Shown here: positions 1-12,254 of the stretch, piece after piece
How positions within the stretch are numbered: the first letter of the stretch is position 1
Layout: the number at the start of each line of letters is the position of its first letter
Source of the DNA: Motacilla alba alba
Lineage: Eukaryota; Chordata; Aves; Passeriformes; Motacillidae
NCBI RefSeq assembly: GCF_015832195.1
Contig: NC_052020.1
Location: forward strand, 9,950,260 to 10,014,259
Length of the DNA stretch: 64,000 nt
Reading direction: 5' to 3'
Made by a program: the position numbers and the translations under genes
The notes under the pieces: generated by a model
The model's database searches: none
Seen by the model: the letters and a program-made list of their open reading frames with translations, nothing else
What the model was told of the DNA's origin: nothing

Positions 1-78
1 TCCTTCCGAGGCAACACTAAAACCACAGCATGAAAGGCATGCAGGAGAAGGGGCTGAAGGTCCCTTGCCGTCAATTAC

Positions 79-365
79 CTGAGTTTCTTTACACTGAGAG
101 CTTCAGTGTATGCCTCTTCACCCACCGGTGTCTCCTGATTCAGAGGTGCACTCTTGGATTCTGGGCTATCGTCCTTCAGTTCACTCTGAGAGAAAGCAGG
201 AGCTGGGACTCTCTGAGCTAGCACCCCGTGAAAGGGCGTGGAGGCCAGGTGGGCAGCCCTGTTAAAGTCACACGTGTCCTCTGGGTTGGCACAAAGGCTC
301 TTGTTCTTGTAGGAGCCGCTCACAATCGCATCCTCACTCAAACGTTCAATTCCATTCAGCTCATC
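79..365 (-). CDS. BUB1B: BUB1B copy A coding exon ([13 protein letters not shown]), last in window
   Basis: Encodes [20 protein letters not shown], then [20 protein letters not shown] and SVKKL, matching human [26 protein letters not shown] acceptor, GTAATT donor. This is the exon present three times in the window: here, 13087-13339 (copy C, truncated start) and 19872-20130 (copy B, truncated end). Confidence 0.95.
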
Positions 366-3300
366 CTGGGAAAAAAAACCAGAAAAGACAGTGAAAGCCT
401 GCAGATTTTATGACAAACCCTTCTTTTATTTAAAAGCTGAACATTTCTCTTCTCTTTCCTCCACTCCACCACCTTCCAACATGAAGAGGACATTCAGCCT
501 TCATGAATTCTACTTATCACAGAATCCCAGAATGGCCCAGGTCGGAAGGAACCCTAAAGACCTTGACTTCCACCACCTCGCCATGGGCAGGGACACCTTC
601 CACAAGCACAAGCTGCTCCAAGCCCCAGCCAGCCTGGCCTGGAACACTTCCTGGGACAAGGCAGCCACAGCCACCACATGCTATTTCCAGGACAATCTCA
701 CCACCCCCCTGTTCAATTACTGCCATGCCAGGCAGCAGGTTAGAATCCTCCTCTTTGGCACGTGATGCCGGTCCAGCCAAGCTGACTCAGGCTGACAGCA
801 GCACAGGCTGCCTTGGTGTCTCCTGGGCACGAAATCTGCCACGGGCTGAAGCGTTTCCTTACACAGGCTCCTGCTCCTGCTGCTGCCGCGCTTTCCTTGG
901 CGCTCAGAGAATCCACAGGATTACGAACAGCGAGAGGCTGACGGGCCCTTTTCTGATGGGCACGATCTGCTGAACAACTGAGAGGAAGTTGCAGTCAGTT
1001 TCACATTTATTAGAGCAGCTGCCCATCTCCAGCAAGTTCCTCTCAAGGGTTTAAGTCCATTGATCATTCCAATCAACCAATTTCTACCACACAACTAACA
1101 GTAAGCAAGAGATCAGTAGTACACTACAGCTCTCCAAAATAAAGGAGAGCAGCTTAAATAGTTCTAGGTTGAAGATGAAGAACAGAAGACTATTTCCTCA
1201 TCATGGATTCTGAGTAATTAAATAAAAAATACCAGTATAAACAAAACAAAACACACACACCCCCACACACCCCTACAAGAAACAATTATTTCAGCTCCTG
1301 CAGCAAGGGTTTGTTGTTTCTGTTGTCCTTCCCTCTGAAATCCAGGTCTTGAACAATTCTACCTTATATTCTGATTTGTCAAAGCAGTGGATTCATCAAA
1401 TATAGAGAAAAATGGAACAGCAGCCGGTGGGGGAAGCAGACCTACATCTGTAAAGAAAAACCAAGAGGCTCTATCATATCCCCAATTCTTCCAAAATAGC
1501 ATATCCCACACTACTGAAAATAGTTAATATGCTGTTCTAAAAATACTGCTCCTAACAGGAAGTTACAGAGCTGGCAAATAAAGAAACCTATTTAAAGAGG
1601 TTTGGTTTTGCCACGTTCATGAACCACCCCTTTACCACCATGTTGTGAGCTAACTTGCCGTGTTTAGACTATTGTAAGTATTTCTGCAAGACTGTCTCAT
1701 TTCTCTGTTTCTCCTTAGAGTTTAAAAATCTGTTTCCTCTGTGGCTGTCTGGGGATACATCAGGAGTCTGGATAACCGCTGTCAACAGCAACAAAAGTCA
1801 GCTGCGATCAGAAGTAAACTTCTTCAGGATTTGACCTTCCCAACAAAACTTACCAAAACCAACAATACACAATTTTGGAATGTATTCCCCTAGCAAAACC
1901 TCTGAGGAAAAAGGATTTAAGGTAATTATTAATCTCATGGTAGCACTAAACTCTTCTGAAATGTTAGTCAGACTACAAACATGAAAGATGGAAGAAAACT
2001 TCCCAGCTACTGAAAGAAAAGTACCCTTCTTCTTGAAAGTCCTTTCAAATAGTGACAGTTCTCAGATGCTCCATGTTTTGCTCAATAAGGTAAAAGGCAC
2101 TACTAACACACACACTGTCATTCTTCTAATCCACCTAAGCTTTGGGTTTTACTTTGCTGCCTTCTTGGTATTCATGGAACACTTCCCTTTAACCACACCT
2201 TCTCGTTAATGGTAAAAAACTTGACTACTTACCCTCAGAACAAGATGGTTTATGTAGTTGAATATCTTCATAGACCTGGAATTCACTGTGAAAAAGATAA
2301 AATAAACAAGTCTGTATTCTACAGACATTCACAAAATATAAGAAAAATCTGTAAAAAAGGCAAGCCAAGATGACAAATGCTTCTTGTAACAAGTTAAATC
2401 CCTCAGACAAATAATTAAACATATGGAGAAAGAGCAAAGATCCTAGTTACAGGCTGATGCCAAGGCTATATTCCATTCTACCTGAGAAAACAGGCTGCTA
2501 GTGATCCATGTTACTAGTCATACCTACATGGACTCACAAGTGTTCTCCCCGCTGGCTCAAAAACCCCTCTATTACCTTTGGGACTGAGGCTGTTTCTCCC
2601 CACATTCTTCTGCACTGGAAAAAGTAAATCCTTGCATTCCCAAAGGTGTGGAAGCTACCAATACCTCGGCTGCCGCTGCCTGTGGAAACAAAGACACATT
2701 TTGGTTCTACAGTGATAGAATGGCAAGCCAGGCAAAAAGGTTCCAAAAACATGAAGATAATCCCATGTAGCCATTAAAACTCTGATAGATAATGGCTGCC
2801 TGTAGCCCCTTTTATTTGTTCGTAGCATGAAGAGAGTAAAGTCCACTTTTATTTTATAGTGAACTTAAAAGGCATCATTTACTCTTTGCAACCATATCTA
2901 TTTGCAGTTAAATGAGGACAATACCTGTTCATGTGGTTGCTGCTGCTTGTTATCTTCTTTCTTCTTCAATTTCTTTTCCAGCTCCTCAATTTTCCTTTGT
3001 ATTTCTTCCTTCTTCCGTTCTATGGCTTGTATTTCATCTAAGGAAAAAACACCTCTAAGGCCCAATGCCTATTTCACATGCAATTGGTGGCTGCTGCCTA
3101 AATTGTCAAGGGGCCAAAACTTCAGGTGGTCTTTGCCTGTCCCACAGCTTCCACGATAAGCTATTGCATGAGTTACTGTCTCTGTACCTGACAGCAGTTA
3201 AACAACTACTCCTGTGGAAATAGAGAAGCAGCTGCAATACCAGACAGAAGCAAATACAATTTTATGATTCCATCTGGAATGCCTTACTTGCTCCAGCCCA

Positions 3301-6300
3301 CTTTGGAACATACCCTCGTCTTTTTTTCTCGCTTTCTTCCTGTAGATTTCAGCTCGGATCTCTTCAAAAGAGAATTCATCCACTCCAGCATAAACTTTCT
3401 CTTTGCAGTACATCACCATCTCTTTCTTGGCCTCAGCATCCTGCTGCTGATGCTGCACTCGCTGCAGTGGGTCCTGCCGCTCCTCAGGCTTGCGAGTACT
3501 TAACACACGGTTTATGCTGGGCTCAATTTTGCAGGGAGTCCTGAAAATGCAGGAATTTATTACTTGGGCTTTGTGAATGTCGTAATACGACACGAAAAGA
3601 CGACACGGACACTGCTGCTCTCCAGGTGAACAAAAAAGAAGGACCTTTATTTTCTGACTCCAACATTTATAGTTTTCCAAAAGTGACAGTGGATTGGAGG
3701 GTGACAGTGCCACCTCTCCAATGACACTGGACAGACCAAGAGTCCATCAATTCTCTCCTCCTCCATGAAAGAATGCAAAACATAAGTTGTTTACAGAACT
3801 GTGTGTGAGAAAGTTTGTTACAAGAATGCAAACATCAGAAGGCTTAGCAAAGTCTTAGAAAATCAGGGTGACAGTGGACTTCACTGTAGCACAGAAAAGC
3901 AGGCACAGGAGACAGCAGGGCTAATTTCAGAACCTAGTTTTGGAGTAGTGTAAAGACATTCTGATCTGTGCTTAGAAAAAATACATGAGAAAATTGGAAT
4001 GAGTAACACTAAACTACTCAGAATTGTGTGATAACTAAAACAGAACAAACAACAACCAACAACAAAAGACAAATCCATCCTAAACTGTTTATAAGGTACG
4101 GTCAAAAATAAATAAAATTCTTATGATGTCTAAACTGCCCTGCATCCTGAAATAGGATCTGTTCAATCTAGTTCCACTGAGCTGTGTGACCACAGGCATG
4201 ACAAGGCCCTAAACTCTGGTTTGTAGGATGATTATCTGGGAGAAAAGGGACACAGGAGAAAAGGGACTTAAAAATTGACATTCTTGGGCCAGATGAAACC
4301 TACATGCTAATTTCAGGAGAGAAGAAGCAATGCTAGTACAGCTTTACAAACACCAGGAACCAGCTGACTTCAGCTGGATAAACTCAAATCTGGAAATGAT
4401 CATGAGGCAAACAGGTGTTCCAGGTTTCGAGGTTTAAAAGTATTATTGGAGGAGTGTGGGGATCAATACCAAGATCCCAACAGGATCCTTCTGCCAAGAA
4501 CCCTGGACCACAGCTCATGGCATGATTTGGATCACATTTAAACAGTTTGAGCATAACACTTCCATATTTGGCAGGTAACAGAGGAAACAGATTCAAAGAC
4601 AGAAAAAAACCCCCAAAATCTACTTTTAAGATTTCAACTCTATAATCTAACTATAATCTAATAAATCAACTACATAATCTAAACCTACAAGCCAAGTCTC
4701 TGCCTCAGTCCCTTAGAGCTGGCTTAGCCTGGTGCTCAGTTCTTCCCACTCCGCCCCTCTCCCTGCTGTGAAAGCTGCTGCCTCGCTAAGTAACAAACCT
4801 TCATCCCACAGACCAGCGGGCCAAGAGATTTACCCTGTGATGTGGCATCACTGACCTTCAGGAGAAAGAACCAGCCTTACAGTGTAAACAGGAATGCAGA
4901 TTTTACATATTTGTCAGTTAACCACGGCACAGCCACGGGCAGAGCCATTCTGCAGTCCACACGCAATCCCTGCTGCTCACCACCTCAGCACTCCTTGCTT
5001 CCATGCAATTCAGACCTCTGGGAACTGTCTGAATAAGACTACCAAGCAGTCTTTTCCACACCTCTCTCAGAAGGAGCCTGTCTATTCCCTGGCCATCACT
5101 AGCCACAGAGAGGTAGAGCAGCCTTGCAAAACAATGTGTTTTCCTTTGCTCTAACTAAACCACCCCATCTCCTGGGATTTATCAGCATTTCAGGGAGCAC
5201 TGGACGAGCAGCACGCTCACTCCTCCACCACCTAAGCAACACTGTTGGCATGGCAACGCTGATAGCTTATTTCACAATAAACTCCAGATATGCTGAGCAC
5301 AGAGTTCCCAAGACAGGAAAAAAACAGCCACAAGTCTGCCTCCATTCGGGGCCCTTTCACAGCAAACAGCACCCTAAGACACGGAGCTTCTGGTTTTGTG
5401 TAAACACACTGAGCTAAGCCATTCAACTCATTAGCATCTATGAATATGATATAGGCCCCCACAGCACGAGCAGCACTCTACACTCCCCATGTCCTTATGC
5501 AACCTCTGCTGAAGCCTCTCTCTCCAAGCTGCAGCACTGATTGCTTCCAGGCTGACAGATCCTTACATTCTTCCCGCTCGAGAAGCTTAAGGACTTGGCA
5601 AAACAAGCCCCAGCTTCAGGAAGCAGCTTTGAGAATTCCAAATGCAATCCCCCATCTCAAACTCCAGACTCACATCATTTGTGGCTGAGCTGACTCGTCC
5701 ACGTAGGGGGTGAAGCTGGGCACTGGGGGGGGCACTTCCAGGCCGGAGCTCACAGCGCTGCGCGGACGCTGGGGAAGGAAAGGCAACGTGAACAACGCAG
5801 GCATTGCTTTCAGGCTCCACATCCCCCTGCATTCTGCATCTCCCTTCCCCTCATCTCCTGCTCATTTGTTCGTTTCCTTACACAGAAAATTCAACTTGAT
5901 GGAGACTTTTCCAGAATGAATTCCCTTCTGACACAGTCACAGCCCCCCAGCTGAACAATGGCACCTGTAAGTCTTCTCCTGTACGTCCTCACCAGCCCCA
6001 GCTCCTCTTATTCTGAGGGAGTGTTTATATATATTGAGGGATATATATACACATTATCCTGGTCAGGCTGACTATTCCTTATTTTCCACACGTGCCACGT
6101 TCTCATTTTACAGCCAAGATTGTCCCAGTTCTATGATAATATTCATTCCCTGTCCACCAGTAACCTCCAGACTTGGAGTTTGGTTTTTTTTCAGTTTTTC
6201 CAGTGAGAGACTATTGCAGCACCACAAAAATCCCTTAACAGTTTCCAAGGTCCATCAGTACAGAGAAGAGGTGGAATTTAGTCTGACAACACACTAAACT

Positions 6301-9300
6301 CTCATTTTCCTATTTCAATTCCCTGAGACTCTTCAGAACAAAAAAAGTTACATGGTGGGAATGCTTCACAAACTCACTCCTCTTTTCCATCATTTCCCAG
6401 ACTGCTTCCTGAGGCATCTTGAAACCAGCAGTAAAAGAAACCCCATGGCAGGTTTTACTATGTCAGAGCATTCACCAAAGGTTATTCTTGCACTGCCCTT
6501 CAGTGGAGTGGAACTAAACATCCTTGCCTCTTCTGCCAGAAACAGGATATGTTGTTTAATTAAATCTAAGAAATTTCATTAAGAGGGGAGCAGAGACTAT
6601 TTATTCTAAGGGCAGACATTAAAAGAAATATGGAAGCGTTCAGAGACCAGAGTGAATGTTTTAAACAGCAAAAAGAGACTGGCAAACTCAATTTTATATT
6701 AATAATTCTTCCTCACTCTCCTCAGCTATATTAAATCTATGATTTAGTTAACTTTTCCAATCATTTAACCAAACTGCTTTCTACCTGAAAAGAATGTTCC
6801 TGCAGTTCCCCTAAATTTTAGCCTGGTTGCATCCCTCCCTCTCTCATTCGAGTTTTTCTTGCCAAGCTTCACTTATAACAATGTCCATAACGAGAAGATG
6901 GAAATACTTTCATTATCTCAATGCCTGAAGTTTTTAGCTCACACGTATTCTTCATGTATTTGGAGTTGTGCAGACTGTTAAATGCCTCAGTGTAACTTCC
7001 AGTACTTCCCCACAGGGAACAGGCCCTCACTGACACATTGCTAGAATTCTGTTATCTCTTGCCTGTTACTTCTCCAAGGACATTTGATTTTGCACCACGT
7101 CATCACTGGCACCGTAAGGGAAGGGGAGGAGGGCAGAAGCCAGGGAGGAGATTCCCTAACCAACTGCTTCTCTCACTGGACAACACTGGCCAGATATTCC
7201 AATGGCCCAGTCCTGGCAGCTGTAAGGATGGAATTCTGAGCACTGCCTCTTGCCGTACCGTGTACCTGAAGGCTTTCAAGGAAAGCTCGGCTTCTACATC
7301 ATCATTCCAGCACGGTCTGGAAAAGCCTGTGCTCCAGCACGTGGCCAACAGAACAGACCATGGGGACACAAGCACCATGGAGCCACCCTGGGACATCCAG
7401 GCATCCGCCTCGCCGCTTTCTGCTCCTCTTCTCTCCGCTACAAAGAACACGGCGGCACTGGGGCTTATCCGAGCACCTCTGAAACAAACCTCACCTCACA
7501 GCATCCGTTCCCTTCACACAAGCTCTTCCATCACTTCTCTACCACAGCCTAAACACCTGTAGCATAGATGCTCCTTTTGATGTCTCGTTTAAGCCACTGG
7601 AAGCTACTCCCTGTCATCCTATTGCCAGGATAAATATTCCATTGATACTGCACTCAAAGGCTTTTGATCTGCGCTCTTCTCTTTTCCTCACAAGCGCTTC
7701 AAAACAAGACTTGCAGAACGCTGCACGGGCCTTCTTTGCACAAGACAGCCAACAAGCTCTTCCTTCAGCTTCCAGTTGCCAAAAGAATTCAACTCCTACG
7801 CTTCTGCCTTACAGATTGAACTAATGCCTGCCTTCTCTCCCCTTCCCTCAGCTTTTGCCTCTTACATTCCTTTGCTGCCCTCCAAACATTTCAGCAGGCC
7901 ACCTCTGCCAATTCTGCTGCTCAGCAACAATTTCCTTCTCTTGATTTCACAACTCCACAGAGGTTTGGAACCTGACTCCAGCAATATCAGCCTGCTAAAC
8001 TCCAACAGAGGGCACATGGCCAGGGACTCTCTAGGAGAGCAGCCACTCACAAGGACAGGCAGTGACAGCACAGGGGGGAATGGCCTTAAGCTACAGGAGG
8101 GTGGCTTTGGATGAGATACTGGGAACAAATCCTTCCCTGCGAGGATGCTGATGCATGAGGATGCCCTGGCACAGGTTGCCTTCAGAAGCTGTGGCTGATC
8201 CATCCTTGGGAGTGACCAAGGCCAGGTTGCACGGGGCTTGGAGCAACCTGGGCCAATGGAAGGTGAAACTGGATCATCTCTAATGTTCCCCCCAACCCAA
8301 ACAATTTCACGATTCTATTATTAAATCTGTATTTACAATAGACACAAACCACAGGCATGGGAGAAAGAGACAACCTCTTTTTTAGCAACCTCTTTTTTAG
8401 CAATCAGAAGTTATCAACTTCCACACACCTTCCTCTCTTTGCCCCCTCCATTTTGAGCCACCTTACCCTGCCAGAGTTCCACGGTCCTGCGCTGAGTTCA
8501 TTCTCCTTGGCCCTGGGAACTGGAGGTGCTGGCCATGACTGTGCTGTAAGTGTGGCAATCTCAGGTCCAGACATAGAATTTTCATCAAATACAGCAAAAC
8601 TTGGAGCATTTGGGAGCTGTAGAGAAGCCTGAGGCTGGCAGCTTCTGTTTGGGTTCGTGACTATACGCAAGAAGATTTATGTCAGTTAACCTTCAACCAT
8701 CACATTCAGTTGCAAATCTCCCTATAAAGAGATTAAAATCCTTCAATCACAGGTTTTTTAGCTCTTTAACGTACCTTTAAGCGCGTCTCCCACACGACTA
8801 ATGGGGGCTCTCACTTTCTTCTTCCCTCTGCCTTTGAGATCTGCCAGCGAACTTCTCTGAGGCTCTGCAATTTCCAGCAATCCCATATTGTCTCCATCAG
8901 GACTTTGCTCGAGTGCCAGTAGTGTCTGCCGAGAAACACGTGCCTGAAACTGCCTGGAAAAAAAACATTGGAGAAGTCAGCATAACCTTCCCTATCCCGG
9001 GAACCCAGGTGAGCACCCAAGTTCTTCCCTTACTTGTGATGAGCCTGGAGCTTGTCCAAAGGCTCAGCCTTGCGCTGGAGTCCTTCCTGGAATATCAGAT
9101 CTGCTTTCCTGAAGCTGCCCCTGGCCTCGAGTGCCTCTGCCCAGGTGATGTAGAGCAGGGCCAGCGTGGTGCCGATCTCCTGGCTGCTCAGGTAACTGTA
9201 GAGATCCAAGGGCTCGTTGCAGCAATCGCCCTGAAACGACCCAAGGATGTCTGTAATCACACGGCACTGCAGGGGGGTCCGGGCAAAATCTGCATTTCAA

Positions 9301-10905
9301 CACCTCCAGCAAGAGCCCAGTGATTTCAATACAAGTCTGATGGGAACAGTTCTAAGGCCAGCACACAGAATTTTATCATTTCTTACTTAAATGTGAGGTA
9401 ATTCAATGACTGAATTGCACCATATTAGTATTCCTGAGAATGAACAGTTCTTTTAGCTTCAGATAAAGTGCAGCACATTCCTTGCCACTTTTGGAACGGG
9501 TAGATTACCTCAGCAAGCTAAAGGTGGGGAAAAGCTGCTTTTAAAAAAATGGACAACAAAAATTACAGCAATGGAGAGACAGGACAGGACCAGAACACAC
9601 TTAGCTTGCTTTAGAGTTTTAAAGGACAGAGATAGAAGAGAGCTAGAAGCTAAAATATCTGGTAGGACGACTGTATTCTAGATGTTGTATCTTTAAATAA
9701 CTTCTCTTTCTCCTTAAATAAATGTTTGAACTCTATTTATTCAAGGCAGCATTTTCAAAACAAAAGCTTCTAGAGTTTCTAGCTGTCCAAAGTGAGCAAC
9801 CCTAAAAAACAGTCTGGAAATGAGAAGCAGAATTCAAGAGTAACAATTGCAGAAAAATATGTCCAGTATTGCACTCCTTGTACAACACTGTTTAACTGTT
9901 GTCACCAGAATCAACTTAGCTGTGTGCAGACAAAAGGGCAAGGTCCCAAGGAAAAGCAGCACCCAAGAGATGCTCCCAAAAGACTCACAAACTTGAGCCA
10001 GAGATTAAGATAGCGAGGATCTTGGTAGTATCGCTGCTGCCCGTGGAGGGCTTGCACTGCCCTTTCCAGAACAGCTGCCAGGTTGCCATCCTTGCCACCC
10101 CCGGGGAAGGTCTGCTCTGTCCACCTGATGTACCTAGAGACACAACGTGTTCATAGCAAGTCAGTTCTTAATAAGCGTCGAAAATAGAAAGAGATTACGA
10201 AAAAAATAGGCATAACATTGAAGCACAATATAATATTTAAAAACAATAATAAAACTTAGCTTTCAAGGAATTTCTTATTAAATTAGAATGTGTTTCCCTT
10301 GCTTTTCAAGGATACGTGACCATTTAACTCTTTTTTCTGAAATAAAGAAAAACTTACCGCTCCCACACATCCAGAGGATCATCTCCAGAGTAAAATCGTA
10401 TTTCTGCTTCAAACTCCCTAAAACATAACATTATTCATCCAATAAATACATTGGTATCACTGTAAGTTGATCATGTATATTACAAATTAAGAGTGAGTTA
10501 CTAATTAAAAAGCACAGCCAAATCTCCCTCATGTTTGCTCTTTAAATGCTCCATTGCAAAATGAAAAAGTTGAAGTCTGTGCTACAGAACACCTGCATCG
10601 AATAGTTCTAAAATCCTAGAGTGTGGCAATAACACGGACATCAATTACTAAACTTCTTTCATGCCTTTTTAATGCCTATGAGATTGGTACAGTTAAAGAA
10701 GAGATAGATAAAATGAGGAGGGAGGAAGATAAGGGGAAAGGAGCTATTATAACATCACTTACTGTTTTTTAAGCTGCACAGCAGTGTGGCTGGAAGAGTC
10801 CTGCTGAGACAGCGCCTCTTGCAAGCTGGACATCACCCGTCCCTGCCTGAGGGGCTGCACATTCTCCTTGCTCAGCTCCCACTCGTGGCTGTCCTCCTGG
10901 GACAT
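79..10905 (-). CDS. BUB1B: BUB1B (BUBR1) copy A, N-terminal ~665 codons, spliced, 3' end off window
   Basis: Spindle-checkpoint protein BUBR1, a mitotic checkpoint complex subunit that inhibits CDC20/APC at kinetochores and in the cytosol. Fourteen coding exons (listed separately) join with consistent phase: exon lengths sum to 1997 nt with no internal stop. In order: KEN box 1 (LSKENVQP), TPR/BUB1-homology region, KEN box 2 with RAKENEL, an ABBA-type FAVFDEN, the GLEBS BUB3-binding segment ([20 protein letters not shown]), a lysine/glutamate-rich coiled stretch, a second ABBA-type SIFDE, then [21 protein letters not shown] and the pseudokinase domain should lie left of position 1. The order and spacing match vertebrate BUBR1 (about 1050 aa). 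The start at 10905 is the first ATG in exon 2; it gives a slightly shorter N-terminus than the human protein. Duplicated pieces lie at 13.0-13.8 and 19.9-33.3 kb. Copy A is the only one that looks functional. Confidence 0.93.
516..735 (-). mobile_element. CR1 LINE 3' fragment in copy A
   Basis: Begins CACAGAATCCCAGAATGGCC and contains CCATGGGCAGGGACACC and the AACACTTCC block, the typical reverse complement of an avian CR1 3' end. The same insertion is at the matching place in copy B, so it predates the duplication. Confidence 0.85.
863..977 (-). CDS. BUB1B: BUB1B copy A coding exon (QPLAV)
   Basis: Encodes [20 protein letters not shown] and continues to AGAC. It corresponds to the human segment VLAQRRPLAVLKTSES just before the DEFTGIE exon. 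The acceptor CTCTCAG at 978 restores frame from the previous exon; donor GTAAGG. Confidence 0.82.
1363..1447 (-). CDS. BUB1B: BUB1B copy A coding exon with ABBA motif SIFDE
   Basis: Encodes [20 protein letters not shown] then [13 protein letters not shown] is the C-terminal ABBA-type motif of BUBR1 (human PFSIFDEF). TTACAG acceptor, GTAGAA donor. Copy B carries an 11-bp deletion in this exon. Confidence 0.88.
2233..2285 (-). CDS. BUB1B: BUB1B copy A short coding exon
   Basis: Encodes [17 protein letters not shown]. The acceptor TTTCACAG at 2286 keeps phase; an alternative AG 10 bp further in would shift the frame. GTAAGT donor. Confidence 0.72.
2576..2679 (-). CDS. BUB1B: BUB1B copy A coding exon, low conservation linker
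   Basis: Encodes [18 protein letters not shown] then [14 protein letters not shown]. Assigned from CCACAG acceptor, GTAATA donor and phase continuity with both neighbours rather than strong similarity. Confidence 0.7.
2925..3037 (-). CDS. BUB1B: BUB1B copy A coding exon, charged coiled segment
   Basis: Encodes [20 protein letters not shown] followed by a K/Q-rich tail to PHEQ, matching the human EMQKQIEEMEKKLKEIQ coiled stretch. CTTAG acceptor, GTATTG donor, ends in phase 0. Confidence 0.88.
3314..3540 (-). CDS. BUB1B: BUB1B copy A coding exon with GLEBS (BUB3-binding) motif
   Basis: Encodes [27 protein letters not shown] and [20 protein letters not shown]. The last block is the GLEBS motif that docks BUB3 and so localises BUBR1 to kinetochores. 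TTTCAG acceptor, GTATGT donor. Missing from copy B. Confidence 0.94.
3577..3890 (-). mobile_element. Probable solo LTR remnant in copy A only
   Basis: Starts TGTCGTAATACGACAC just beyond the GLEBS exon and contains a minus-strand AATAAA (3639-3650 area, read as TTTATT on +). The equivalent region is deleted from copy B, so age cannot be compared. The right end is not resolved. Confidence 0.4.
5674..5768 (-). CDS. BUB1B: BUB1B copy A coding exon ([11 protein letters not shown])
   Basis: Encodes RPRSAVSSG then [16 protein letters not shown], matching the human segment [10 protein letters not shown] in the ABBA/KEN2 neighbourhood. CCCCAG acceptor, GTGAGT donor; phase 2 end joins the next exon as [10 protein letters not shown]. 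The exon is intact in copy B at 24450-24544. Confidence 0.9.
8100..8325 (+). mobile_element. CR1 LINE 3' fragment in copy A intron
   Basis: Contains GCCCTGGCACAGGTTGCC, GACCAAGGCCAGGTTGCACG and GGAGCAACCTGG and ends ACAATTTCACGATTCTAT, the CR1 3' terminus. Shared with copy B at about 29996-30222. Confidence 0.85.
8467..8660 (-). CDS. BUB1B: BUB1B copy A coding exon with KEN box 2 and ABBA-like motif
   Basis: Encodes FAVFDEN (ABBA-type, binds CDC20 or cyclin A) and [20 protein letters not shown] (second KEN). TATAG acceptor, GTAAGG donor. In copy B a solo LTR has inserted three bases inside the equivalent donor end. Confidence 0.93.
8775..8953 (-). CDS. BUB1B: BUB1B copy A coding exon, linker after TPR
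   Basis: Encodes [15 protein letters not shown], then [19 protein letters not shown] and [16 protein letters not shown] occupies the place of the human D-box-like RSTLAELKS. TTCCAG acceptor, GTACGT donor. Confidence 0.92.
9034..9230 (-). CDS. BUB1B: BUB1B copy A coding exon, TPR region
   Basis: Encodes [36 protein letters not shown] and [12 protein letters not shown], the characteristic helices of the BUBR1 TPR fold. TTTCAG acceptor, GTAAGG donor. Confidence 0.94.
9989..10133 (-). CDS. BUB1B: BUB1B copy A coding exon, TPR region
   Basis: Encodes [17 protein letters not shown] then [17 protein letters not shown] and LNLWLKF. CTAG acceptor, GTGAGT donor, ends in phase 0. Strongly conserved with human BUBR1 in this block. 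Confidence 0.93.
10358..10417 (-). CDS. BUB1B: BUB1B copy A coding exon, start of TPR region
   Basis: Encodes [20 protein letters not shown], the hallmark opening of the BUB1/BUBR1 TPR domain that contacts KNL1. TTTTAG acceptor and GTAAGT donor; 60 bp, phase 2 at both ends. Confidence 0.92.
10763..10905 (-). CDS. BUB1B: BUB1B copy A exon 2, start codon and KEN box 1
   Basis: Encodes [20 protein letters not shown] and onward to VQLKK. The KEN motif lies about 13 residues from the start. Donor GTAAGTG follows LKKQ with two overhanging bases. The 5' acceptor is uncertain: the frame stays open upstream of the ATG to a possible acceptor near 10948, so a few more residues are possible, but exon 1 offers no upstream in-frame ATG. 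Confidence 0.85.
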
Positions 10906-11199
10906 GACCACCTCAACTCCAATCCTGAACACTTCTCCTTTAATCCTGCGTTTAAAAAGGAATGGACACCTGTAAGGCTAGACACTGACCTGGAACCTGA
11001 CACGGACGGCTTTCCTAAACCCTTTCACCCCGAATTTCTGGACAGCCAAAACATCCCGCTTAGACACCCAACTTTTAGGGGTTTTTTAATGGAACTTGGG
11101 GGTTTAATTCCACCCTACGGGAATATATGAAAAAAAAAGCGTCTATCTTGACAATGAAGAACGGCAAGCAGGCAATATTACCAGCAAAAGCCACTAAGA

Positions 11200-12250
11200 T
11201 TAAGCCATCTCCCCCCCCCCCCCGGTGATTGCTCCTGCCCCGAGACCCCCCCGCCCCACCCTCCTCACACGGGCTGCGCTCCGGCCAGGGGGAGCCTCAG
11301 CCAGGCTTAGTCGGGACCCTCTGGTCCTTCACCAGTCCGACGAGCGGCTGCAGCAGGCGGGGGCACAGCCGAGCCTCCATCCCTGCCGGGGGCGGCGGGG
11401 ACTCCCCGCTGGCACCGACGGGAGGCGACGCTGCTGCTCCCCCGGGACGCGTCGCCCCACGCCGGGACCGGGCACCCCGCGCTGTCCGGGCAGCCCCAGC
11501 GCCGTGCGGGCCAGGAAAACACGACTCAGAGCGCCACAGCCGCGAGCGCCAAGTACCTCAGAGCCTAAAGGCCCTCACGGATCCCACACAGACACCCCCC
11601 CACAGCCCTACGCACCTCACAGCCCTCACGGATCTCCCTGTGCCCCTCAGCCCCGCGCACCCCACAGCCCTCAGCGGCGCGCCCCTCACGAATCCCGCAG
11701 CCGTCAGTCCCGCGCACCTCACAACTTAGAGCCCCTCAGCTCTACAGGAATGCCGCAGACCCCCATAGCTCCTCAATCCCTATACACACCTCACGGCTCC
11801 TCAACCCCACAGGGATGCCACGGACCCTCTCAGCCCCTCACAGACCCCCGAGCGCCTCTCAAGGACCCCACAGCCGCACGCACCTCACAGCACCGAAGGC
11901 CGCCTCAGAACCTTACAGACCCCACAACCACGAGCCCCGAGGATATCGCAGCCTCTCACGGACTCCACATCCCACCCCACCCCCCCCCCCGGATCCTCGA
12001 GGACCCGTCATGGCCCACAGCCCCTCAAAGACTCCACAAGCCCTGAGCCCACCCCAGCCCCGCAGGCGCGCGCGCCCCTCACGGACCAAACCATCCTCAG
12101 TCCCGCGCACTTGCCCGCCCCTGAGGCCGCCACGGTCCCTCAGGGGCACCACAACCCTCAGCCGCCGCGCGCGGCTCACCCCACACGGCCTCATCCCTCA
12201 CGGACCCCAATGCTCCTCAGGCCGCCCCAGTCCCGCAAACCCGAGCCGGA
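11200..12250. repeat. C-rich degenerate minisatellite in BUB1B copy A intron 1
   Basis: About 1 kb of loosely repeated CCTCACAGCCCCTCA-like units with scattered CG dinucleotides, downstream of a poly-C run near 11210. The lack of stop codons produces spurious proline-rich ORFs. The same structure is at 32020-33050 in copy B; some stretches are almost identical and others differ by indels of tens of bases. Confidence 0.7.
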
Positions 12251-12254
12251 CGTA

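Noticed and set aside
7038..7562. 174-codon ORF, identical at 28934-29458
   Set aside because: It is identical only because the intron is duplicated; both strands are open, there are no protein-family features, and it lies antisense within a BUB1B intron.
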